This document shows positions 10,109-19,500 of a stretch of DNA of 64,000 nucleotides, in pieces. Under the pieces are notes generated by a model that made no database searches, was not told the origin of the DNA, and saw only the letters and a program-made list of their open reading frames with translations. The stretch lies in assembly GCA_963805795.1 (NCBI GenBank), contig CAWDVG010000001.1, positions 1,426,001 to 1,490,000 of the forward strand, written 5' to 3'. The position numbers and the translations under genes were made by a program. The stretch is from CAWARU01 sp963805795. Its GTDB lineage: Bacteria; Pseudomonadota; Gammaproteobacteria; UBA6186; Azoamicaceae. The first letter of the stretch is position 1. Every line of letters starts with the position of its first letter.

Positions 10109-10903
10109 TGCTAAAACATTAACTATTTTTTTATAAAATGGACTTTTTCTTAAAAATAAATTAGAAAAAATTCTATCAAATTCCTTTACTAACAGACCTC
10201 CCTCTGTGAAGCAGAGTTGTTTAATATTTTCTTCCGCCGTTTCTTTTGGATTTATTTCCTCAAGATATTTTGGGATCCCACCCGTTACGGCAAGTATTTT
10301 GAATTTTTCATAAGAAGAAATACTATTTGGCCAGAATTTATTGCAATCCACCAACGGTAATTCTACCAATTTCAACTCAAGTGAAACTCTTCCTACAAAA
10401 CCTGTACTACTTAGCAGATTTTTCTCAATCCATGCTGAAGCCGAACTACAGATAACAAAAATAAGCTTGTTGTTTTTTTTGAGTTGATTGTCCCAAAATA
10501 TTTTAATTTTACTTAAAAATGTGGGATCATCTCCTTCCATCCATGAAAGTTCATCAAAAAATAATAAAATTTTTCCATGCTGCACTCTTTCACCAACGGC
10601 GCTAAATGCATCGCTCCAGTCGCTATATTTTGCTTTCGGCGAATGAAAATTTTCCGAAATTTGTTTTGAAAATTCGTCTAGTTGATGGGCTATTGTAATT
10701 CCTGTATCAGGCGCTAATCCTTCAAATTTATAGTAGCGGGAAAAATTTTTACTAAACTCATCAATAAGACGGCTTTTCCCAACTCTCCGCCGTCCTTTTA
10801 CAACAATTAAGGAAGCAGTTTTCTTTTTTGTTAAATTTATTAATCTCTTAAGTTCACTTTCTCTGCCTACAAACAAATCATCTTTATCCATATTTCTCTC
10901 CAT
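9977..10903 (-). pseudogene. AAA ATPase (ATPase_2/DUF234 type), truncated
   Basis: The N-terminal 265 or so residues match the intact ATPase at 11539-13044: FVGRESELKRL, Walker A VVKGRRRVGKSRLI, Walker B ILLFFDELSWM, and the GGIPKYLEEINP segment. The winged-helix and nuclease-like C-terminal parts are gone. After ASGPKQ the frame runs into the antisense strand of the ISAs1 remnant and ends with unrelated residues. I place the start at the ATG at 10901-10903 rather than 13 codons upstream. This matches the paralogue in distance to FVGR and puts the last repeat arm directly before the start. A residual protein could still bind nucleotide. Confidence 0.8.
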
Positions 10904-10995
10904 TGGAGTTACAAATTGCCAAATGTCGTTTTGCAACTCCATTTTATCACTTTAAAATGGAGTTGCAAACAGCATTTTGTCGATTTGCAACTCCA
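10904..10995 (-). promoter_or_regulatory. Two tandem 38-bp inverted-repeat units abutting the truncated ATPase start
   Basis: Four copies of a 12-bp arm alternate in orientation: TGGAGTTACAAA (10904-10915), TTTGCAACTCCA (10930-10941), TGGAGTTGCAAA (10958-10969) and TTTGCAACTCCA (10984-10995). They form two units of 38 bp with 14-bp spacers that share a TGTCG core, separated by 16 bp (period 54 bp). The last arm ends one base before the preferred ATG. The layout suggests an operator or a leader RNA structure specific to this gene. What binds is unknown. Confidence 0.75.
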
Positions 10996-11392
10996 ATACC
11001 GTTGCCCTGTCATTGTAGTTTAAATCATGCAGATACACTCACAGCGAAGTGCTTGTTACAATTAATGGAAAGCTAGAAGCCGACACACACAGAGAAGCGG
11101 AGACAATTGGGTATTGGCAAAACAAAGAAAAATGGGTTACGGTAGAGATACCAGTTGCCTGATACCCCCGCACAGATCCGTGCGTGCAGTGCTACCGCAC
11201 ACGGCTGCTCCTACCTCGGGTAATGACACCAATTCTTCCTAGAGGATGGGTATGGTTGTTAATCCTGTCGTTTTCAGTCTTCACTAAGACAATTTCACCT
11301 CTTTAACTATCTATAATTACATAAAGATCTCCATATTAAAAAATATATCATATTGATATTTAACGTAAAATTATTTTTCAATGGAGATTTTT
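10996..11392. other. Remnant-rich intergenic region
   Basis: This region has no intact gene. Plus-strand positions near 11000-11162 can be read as about 37 codons ending GYWQNKEKWVTVEIPVA and a stop, which looks like a decayed gene tail of unknown family. The group II intron domain V scar follows immediately. The rest, 11226-11392, is AT-rich and shows nothing I can name. Confidence 0.45.
11165..11225 (-). mobile_element. Group II intron remnant (domain V)
   Basis: Read on the minus strand, 11206-11174 forms a domain V-like hairpin. It begins with the catalytic AGC, then CCGTG-TGC, and a loop. The pairing strand GCA-CG-CACGG follows, with the two-base bulge typical of domain V. A G-rich tract follows, as in intron 3' ends. 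No reverse transcriptase gene is present in the window, so this is a scar of a deleted intron. It lies between two AAA ATPase paralogues in an area with other mobile-element debris. Confidence 0.7.
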
Positions 11393-11537
11393 ACTTACGC
11401 CAAACATTAAAAACATGACCTAGCGTAAGTTTGAAATAAATTTTCACTTACGCCAAAAACAGAAAAAATGATCTAGCGTAAATTTTAAAAGGGTGTTAAA
11501 CTTACGGGTAACACAGTTTTCTTGGTTAAGCGTAAGT
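11393..11537 (+). promoter_or_regulatory. Three tandem 38-bp inverted-repeat units abutting the intact ATPase start
   Basis: Six arms alternate: ACTTACGC at 11393 and 11446, ACTTACGG at 11500, and GCGTAAGT at 11423, its GCGTAAAT variant at 11476, and GCGTAAGT at 11530. They define three 38-bp units (11393-11430, 11446-11483, 11500-11537), each with a 22-bp spacer, at periods of 53 and 54 bp. The spacers of the first two units are also alike. The last arm ends one base before the ATG at 11539. The geometry matches the array of the truncated paralogue although the arm sequence is unrelated. Confidence 0.8.
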
Positions 11538-11538
11538 T

Positions 11539-13044
11539 ATGACGAACGATACTCATTTCCCCTTTGTTGGCAGAAAACCTGAGCTCGCAAGCTTAGAAAG
11601 GCTATTAGCAAAAAAAACAGCGAATCTAGTCGTGATTAAAGGCCGTAGGCGTATCGGAAAAAGTCGGCTGATCGATGAATTTGCTAAAAATAAAAAATAT
11701 TATTCATTCACAGCACTTTCGCCACTCCCAGAAACGACCCTAGAAGCTCAACTGAATGAATTCGCTAGGCAATTAGCCTCAAAATTAGGTTTGCCTGGCT
11801 TAAGAGCGCATGATTGGGGCGACTTGTTTGATTTGCTTGCAAAATCTACGCAGAATGGTCGAGTGATTATATTACTCGATGAAATATCATGGATGGGTTC
11901 AAAAGACCCTAATTTTTTAGGAAAATTAAAGATAGCTTGGGATAGTCAATTTTCTAAAAACCCAGAGCTGATTCTCGTATTATGCGGATCTGTCTCTGTA
12001 TGGATAGAAGAAAACATTTTGAGCAGTACCGATTTTTTTGGGCGAGTTGCCTATAAACCAGTCTTAAACGAATTAAGTTTAGCAGAATCTAGTTTGTTAA
12101 TAGATAAATTGAGCATGCGCTGGTCAAATCTTGAAAAATTAATGGCCTTAGCCATTACAGGAGGTATACCTTGGTATATCACATTATTGAATCCTAAATT
12201 AACGGCTTTAGAGAATATTAAAGAATTGTGTTTTACACGAGATGGTATATTGGTTTCGGAATTCAAATATATTTTTCACGATTTGTTTGAAAATCAAAAT
12301 AAAACACCCATACCAGAATCAGAAAACAATACCATTCCTTATTTTGGGAAACGAGGTGAAATATATAAAAAAATAATAGAATGTTTATCGAAGAAACCAT
12401 CAGAATACGAAGAAATTGCAGAAGCAATAGAATATCCAAGTGGCGGACCATTAAGCGAGTATTTAAATGATTTGCAATCAGCAGGCTTTATTTGCAGAGA
12501 GTATACTTGGAATTTAAAAACGACTGAGGAATCCAAACTCAGTAAATTTAGGTTGAAAGATAATTATTTGTATTTCTATCTAAAATATATTGGCCCTAAC
12601 CTTAAAAAGATTCAAATCAATCATTACCAAGATATTTCTTTATCCACATTACCCGCTTGGGATAGTATCTTAGGGTTACAATTCGAAAAACTTATTTTGA
12701 ACAATCGAGATTTGATTTTGAAAAGAATTGGCATTAGACGTGAGGATGTTGTCTGCGATAATCCTTATTTTCAAAAAAGTACAAGCGTTCAAAAAGGTTG
12801 TCAGATTGTTTATTTAATTCAAACGCGTTATAAAACTTTGTTTGCTTGTGAAATTAAATATTCAACAAAAATCATAAACCATACTGTCGTACATGAAGTA
12901 CAACAAAAAATGAATAACTTAGCACTACCTAAAGGTTTTGCACTCTGCCCCGTTCTAATCTACGCAGGAGAGTTGCATGATTCAGTACGTGAAAGCGGCT
13001 ATTTTAGCCATATTATTAATATTGAAGATGAGCTGAGTGAATAA
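11539..13044 (+). CDS. AAA ATPase with winged helix and DUF234-like nuclease-fold domain
   Basis: This 501-residue protein of the archaeal-type ATPase_2 plus DUF234 family starts FPFVGRKPELASL. It has Walker A VIKGRRRIGKSRLI, Walker B VIILLDEISWM and the GGIPWYITLLNP segment. Residues about 275-330 form a likely winged helix (SEYEEIAEAIEYPSGGPLSEYL). The C-terminal DUF234-like part has FEKLI and CEIKYS, the latter resembling the E-x-K of PD-(D/E)XK nucleases. The acidic residue expected before it appears to be Gln (KGCQIVYL). The cellular role of this family is not established; defence or mobile-element functions are often suspected. The start codon sits at the end of a repeat array, so autoregulation through the winged helix is an attractive inference. 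Confidence 0.87.
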   Translation: MTNDTHFPFVGRKPELASLERLLAKKTANLVVIKGRRRIGKSRLIDEFAKNKKYYSFTALSPLPETTLEAQLNEFARQLASKLGLPGLRAHDWGDLFDLLAKSTQNGRVIILLDEISWMGSKDPNFLGKLKIAWDSQFSKNPELILVLCGSVSVWIEENILSSTDFFGRVAYKPVLNELSLAESSLLIDKLSMRWSNLEKLMALAITGGIPWYITLLNPKLTALENIKELCFTRDGILVSEFKYIFHDLFENQNKTPIPESENNTIPYFGKRGEIYKKIIECLSKKPSEYEEIAEAIEYPSGGPLSEYLNDLQSAGFICREYTWNLKTTEESKLSKFRLKDNYLYFYLKYIGPNLKKIQINHYQDISLSTLPAWDSILGLQFEKLILNNRDLILKRIGIRREDVVCDNPYFQKSTSVQKGCQIVYLIQTRYKTLFACEIKYSTKIINHTVVHEVQQKMNNLALPKGFALCPVLIYAGELHDSVRESGYFSHIINIEDELSE

Positions 13045-13106
13045 CTTCTTTTACTATCTGCTGTCAAAAATATCGAATAACCCCATGCATCATAAAGATA
13101 CTAACA

Positions 13107-13379
13107 ATGCTTGTGATCTTGCCATTATTGCTGCACGCCATAGGAAAACAAGTTACCCATGCTGGACAAACGATCGTCAATATCAGCAGCACGCATGGCA
13201 AGATTGGCAAAGTTCAAAAGATGTTGAATCGAATTGTAGGATTTTTTAAACAATTAAAAAACCGTGCGGAGCAGTTAACCCCAGAACAATGTTGGTTTCG
13301 AATTCTGAGCAAGGCAGTTGAAAAATATTTGGGTGGAAGACAGCTGCAACCGCCAAATTATTTGCCTAGCCCAGCTTAG
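13107..13379 (+). pseudogene. Possible transposase C-terminal remnant
   Basis: About 90 codons encode a frame ending with KNRAEQLTPEQCWFRILSKA and VEKYLGGRQL. The AEQLTPEQCW...LGG pattern resembles C-termini of IS4-type transposases as I remember them, but I cannot confirm the family. There is no upstream catalytic region and no good ribosome site. The following 13380-13559 is AT-rich with nothing recognisable. Treat this as probable mobile-element debris. Confidence 0.4.
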
Positions 13380-13559
13380 GGAATGTAAAAAATGGGGTAT
13401 TTTTTGATGAAACATAAGCTACTTTTAGTGGTTTTAGGTAGGCTCAACTGCTTTTTTTAGGTTAATGCCTTTTTTAACTACTAGAAAATTGCTATATTGC
13501 ACCACCATATCGAAGGCTTCATTACTCAGTCATGCAACATCTTCGCCAGAAACACATAT

Positions 13560-16500
13560 TTACAGGATAGTACAGCAATCTTTTGGTTGATTTTGTTGTA
13601 GGAGTATAGCAGGCTGTTTCCTAAATTCTTCCGATTTTTTTTGTACTCTTTGAAGTTCAACATTCCCAGCATCTGAACTAAATACTAGGGCAGGCCTAAT
13701 AATAGGATTGGTAGCAATAGAACCAAGATCTGCAGCGAGAGGAGATCTAATTTCTTCATCACTTTTTTTAGTAATTCCCTGAGAAAATATAGAAGTTGTG
13801 TCACACAATATTTTGTAGCGCTTGTATTCTTTTAATCTATTTTCTGTCTCATGGAAATAATAATTTTTATTTCCCCATCTATTAAAAAAAATTGAACAAC
13901 TTTCAGTTAAATATTCTATGGCTCGGGATAGATCCAAATCCTTGAGAACTTCGGCTAGCTTAAACAAAGTTTTAGCTTTTTCAATCTGATTACTTTGTTC
14001 AAGCTGGAAAGCTAGAGATAAATGCTTCCTTGCTTCATCAGTCTCCTTCAAAAGATAACAAACCTCTCCTAAATTTCTAAGTGTATCTCTCATTTCCGTG
14101 TGATCTTTACCAAAATATGATTTTTTAATGTCTAAGGCTTCTTTTAACTTTGTTTTCGCTTCCGGAAATTTTTTTTGTAGTATTAAAACTTTTCCTAAAT
14201 AAGTTAATGCACTAGCCACTTTAATATTCGTATCTCCAAAGAGTATTCTTCTAATCCCGAGAGCTTTTTGTATGGCTGAGTGCGCTTTATTCAAAAATTC
14301 ATTAGACTGATTAATTTCTGCAAAAATACTATATACCCAACCCAAATTGATTAAAGTAATTGCAAGATCCGCATGTGGACGTTCTTTAAAATTTTTATAT
14401 TGCTTATCTAGGACATTTTCTAATACTACTCTTGCATCCTCAAATTTTCCAGATTGACAAAGCGTCATACCTTTGTTTGTTTCAACGATCAAAAGTGTCG
14501 GATCATCACTAGATAATTTATTAAAAATCTTTAATGCTTCTTCACATTTTTCTAAAGCAACTTCAACTTCGCCCAATTCACAATAGTTAGTTACTAAAGA
14601 AGTCAATATTTTAGCAGTATTAAGCTCATCTCCAATCTTCCTAGATATCGCTAGCCCATTTTCTAATAATTTTTTTGCTTCCTGATACTCACCAAACTCG
14701 GCATATGATATGCCTAAATTAACATCAATACTAACTTTTTCTTTATCTGTGAGGAAGGATGCAAATCTTTCAGCAAGGAATTTTGCCTCATAGATATTAA
14801 TTTTTTTTCTAGAAAAATCACCAAGTTCTCCATAGGAATTAGCTATACCTTCAAGTATAAGAATTCTTTCATTAATAAATTCATTTTTCTTAAGAATTAA
14901 GCTTGAATATAATTCATCCAATCTTTTCCTTGCATCTTCATATTTTGTAAGGGATTGCTGTGGTTGAAAAAAATTGTACAGGAGTATATAACCTTGGTCT
15001 TTAACTAGATGGTATAAATAAAGTTTTGGCTTGTTCTCTAAACCGGGTTTGCAGGCATTGATTAAACACTCCATGTGAGGATACAATGCATTTTCTTCAG
15101 CTTTAGTAGCAGCATCATGAAAATACTGGTGGCATGTTTGCATTAAATCTTGATACCAAAATAGTGGGTAATCTGCATTTTGAAGCTTATTAGACTCATA
15201 ATGCACCCTCATCGTATATTGTACTACACGATGGATTTTCACTTTTCCTTCATTTCTTTTAATTAAATGATATTGATTTAATTTAGTCAACAGTACCCTT
15301 ACTATTTGAGTAATTTGGTTCGAATTCCTTAAGTTGGGGTATGTTTTTTCTAACCAAGCTTCTAATAATAAGGTTGGAATATTATCTGCAGCCAAATAAC
15401 TGCAAACCGTCAGTAAAATTCTCGCTAAAACGGGTTGTTTTTCTCTCTCTAGTTCCAACTCAATTGCTCTTATACTGAGTTCCCATGTAATAAGAACGGG
15501 ATCATGTTTCGCACCTGATGGCAAACTACTATCACCTAATAATTGCTTCGCACTCGCACAACATTTGTCATATTCTCTAATGTACGTCTCAACTGAAATG
15601 TCGTTGCTCTGAATATATGCCCCAGCCTGCGCTAAGGCTAATGGTAGTCTATCAAGTATTTCGACTAGTTTTTTTAAATTTGGATCTCGCTTACCAATTA
15701 GTTTCTCCATTAATTCAGTGGCTTCTTCAAACGACATTAAGTCTATTTCAAGTTTTTTGAAAATTTTCAATGGCCACTCATCATGTCGTGTAGTAATTAA
15801 TATAGCGCCACCACTTATTTTTGGAATATATGCTTTGATTTTTTCATAAGTTTCTGCATTATCAAATATCAAAAGCCAACCAGTATGCTTAGCCAAGAAA
15901 TCATTCATATAATGCTTGGCTTCTACAATTTTAGGAACCGAGGATTTATATCCTATAGCTTTCGCAAATTCGATGATATTTTGTTCTAACTCCTGTATAT
16001 TTTCTGCAGGAAACCACATTTTAAGTTTATAAGAGGAAGTATAAGTATACCTTATTGCTAGCTGCGTCTTTCCAATACCCCCTAATCCCTTGCAAGCGGT
16101 AACAGTCAAATGGGTATTTGAATTATCATCTTTTTGCTTTCTGTCTATTTTAAAGTTGAGATCAGGGTTGAGGTATTTGTGCAAATCCTGTAAAAGTTTT
16201 TCTCGGCCAACAAACTCATTATCTTGGCTAGGCAATTGACCTTGTTCAGGACCCCATGAAACAGGCTCTCCTCTTTCAATTTTGTGTTGTAAATAACCCG
16301 TTTGAACTCTAGAATATAATGAAGCTTTATATTTTCTCATAGAACATTCAATAAATTCCAAAAAAGACGGTAAGACATTTTTTTCATAATATTGCATGAG
16401 TTGTGAAAAACCCACACTTTGCTGACATAATTTTTTAGCATAACCAAGGCCATGTGTTGCAATGATTTGTGGCACTCGAACAATGAGCTCACGAGCATAC

Positions 16501-19500
16501 TTATTTTCAAGATAACCCGTGTTAAAGACCTTTTGAACAATCACATCTAAATTTCGTCTAGTTTTACTATCATCATACTCATTTTTCAGAGCGGCAACAA
16601 TCTCAAGAAATTGTTTTTCCTCTTTAGACTTGGAATTAAATGGATTTCTTTCATTACTCCAAACTAATTCACAAGCCATATGACAAAATTCATGTATAAC
16701 TGTTCCTCTCACATGCTCATAATTTCCTGATTTTCCAGCGATTTGAATAGATTGTTTATCGGGAGAGTAGTTGCCAATGGTGCCTTCTTCTGTTTCTACA
16801 TTTGCTCGCGAAGTGTCATGTTTTTTAGGATCATAGACAATACTTAAATTTGTGGCAAATCTTGCTATCTGTAATATTGGGCGTGTATACTTTATATAAT
16901 CTTCATTATTTTGATTGCAACCGAATAAATCTTCATACATATCATAAATATCAAATTCATTTTTATCAATTTTAGACACCAGAATGGTTTGCGAACGAAG
17001 GAGATACACAGATGATTTTATGTCAAACTCAAACAATTCTGTATTTGCTTCTGACAGCAACTTCAATTCTGCACTAGTTAATTTTTTATACTCAGGACAA
17101 TCTTTATAATTAGCTTCCTTATTGATTAACCAAGCTACCATTTTGAAATTTTTCCTAATCAAGGCACATTGAATTGGTCTTAAATTTCTCTCTTCATCAA
17201 AATAATTAATATCTATATTAATATCTTCATCCAATATTTTTTTTACCATTTCTAAATCATTAGTCTCTATTGCCTGAACTAATTGTTTTTGTTTTTCATT
17301 CAATTGATCAATAATGACTTTTGTTTCGGAACAATTCGACAATATTTCTTTTTCTTTACTCCCTAACTTAACTTTATACTTTAGTAACTCTTGGATGATG
17401 GCTATATCAGCAGCTGCTAATTCTAGCATGCTATGATTATTCATCGTTTCATAATTAGGATCTGCTCCAAATTCTAATAAAGCTGATACAACAGCTGCTT
17501 TTCTCAGCTTTATATTATCAGCTAAAAAATTATTAAGCTGCTCACGAGTATACAGTACTGACCCTAGTAATGCTTTAACAATCTGAACATCTCCATATTG
17601 AACAGCCACAGAAAAAAATGTTTGATTTTTTACAATAAGATTTATATCCACCTTAAGCTGTAATAGATGGGTTACAGAATTTATACTTCCCTTTTGAATC
17701 GAATAACTTAATAAAGGCCAACCATAGATAAATGCGTTAAGGTCGTCCTTCATTCTTTCAGTTAGAAGTATTATTACAAAATAAAAATTAATTTCGCTTA
17801 TTTCACCCCAGTTGTTTTTTAGTAGACTTTTCTGTCTTTCAAATAAGATATTTTCGATCGAGATAGAACTATTTACTTTCCCACTAATAGTACAATAGGT
17901 GAAGACATTTTCCTCTGCAATTAATTTATTTAAATCCGCTAAAGCAAGGCTATTTAGTGACAAATCAAATTCTATTTCAATAAATTTATCTTTAAATTGT
18001 TTTACTAATTCTAAAATTGTTTTAAAATTATCTAGCTTTTTTAATCTCAACTTAATAAACTGAAGTTGCTTACAATTATTTATTTTAGAAATCTCACATA
18101 CATTTTCACTAACATCAAGTTCTTTTAGAGATCCTATAGAATAAATTATACAATCATCATTCTGGATAAGCATCTCATAATGAATTGCAACCTTTTCAAT
18201 GCACTGCGCTGTGGTTTTTTCAGGTATATTTATTCCTATAGTTTTATATAAATCTATTCTTATTTTTTGACTGAGCGGCACTCTAAAATCAAGTTCTTTG
18301 ATAAAAACTTGATATTCTTCATTTAGATTTCTATTATATCTTTTTGATAAATTATTTTTAATAGTATCATGCAGTTCTTTATAACCTTCAACGCAAACTG
18401 CATCAGGGATGATAACAAAAGTACTCTCTTGCGTACTATGCTGTGACATGTAATTATTATTCGTCATAGTACTAATAATTGGAATGATTTTATCTGCATC
18501 TTCTTTTAAGCATTTTATAGTATATTCGTAGTTTGAGTTAGAAGGGTTAGGCCTTATATTACAAAACATATTATTTATACCACTTTTATCTTTGAGAAAT
18601 TTAGTCAATAAGGAAAGCTCATTTAAGCGATCTGTTCTTCGATTTTCTATCATAGCAGAGTTTGTGATTTGAGAATAAATATAACTTGCATAATGTATTG
18701 CAAATTTCTCTCTCAATGCACCCAATACATTTTTATCTTGTCCTGATATCCATTCTGTACTATCAAATTCAATTTTAGATGGTTTGAGACAATTATTAAT
18801 TTCCCTGTCCACTAACTGCATAAAATTCTCTAAAGCATAGAACCCTGAGTCATGCACAGCCGGAGTAACTTTACAACGATAAGGTTTAATTTGTAAATTT
18901 GCAGGGTAAATTCTTCTAAAATTTTTTTCAAATTCTTCTGCTGAATTAGCAGGATTGGAATTAATATAGGTCAAGAATACCTGATTTTTCTCTTTGTTAA
19001 TTACAAAAGGAATCCAGTGCTCATCTTCAGGACAGAATAGTCCAGCTAGTTTTTGCTTTTCTGTTTGTGTTCCTAAAATTAAAACCATATTTTCAATAGA
19101 ATCTTTTTTAAAAAAACATCCTACAAACTTTAATGTTTCTCGATTCTTTTGATTAATGATCACATCTGCAATTTTATATATATCTGTTGGGTTAAGCTTA
19201 TATCGCAGATTATTATATTGATTAAAAGCATTTTCAACACAAGGAATACTGGTAATTTCCTTATCCAATTTCACAGGATTTTTTACAATATTATTTTCCG
19301 ATCCTTTAGATAACATTCTTTCGTAATGTGCCCCCAAGAAATTAATACAAACCTGTTGCAGAAAGTTCTGCCCCGGTTGAGAAATTGTCTTGCATGGTTC
19401 ATCATTACCAGGCATATAATAGTAAATCTCTACCTTGAAAATCTGAGACATAACATTTAGTTCGTCAATGAACATGTATGCCCCTAATCCTTTTAAATTA

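Noticed and set aside
11393..11537. Repeat array considered as a CRISPR array
   Set aside because: The repeats are short arms in alternating orientation with similar spacers, not 25-40 bp direct repeats with unique spacers, and no cas gene is near.
13037..13249. 70-codon frame overlapping the end of the intact ATPase gene
   Set aside because: It overlaps the better-looking remnant frame at 13107-13379 and has no recognisable content.
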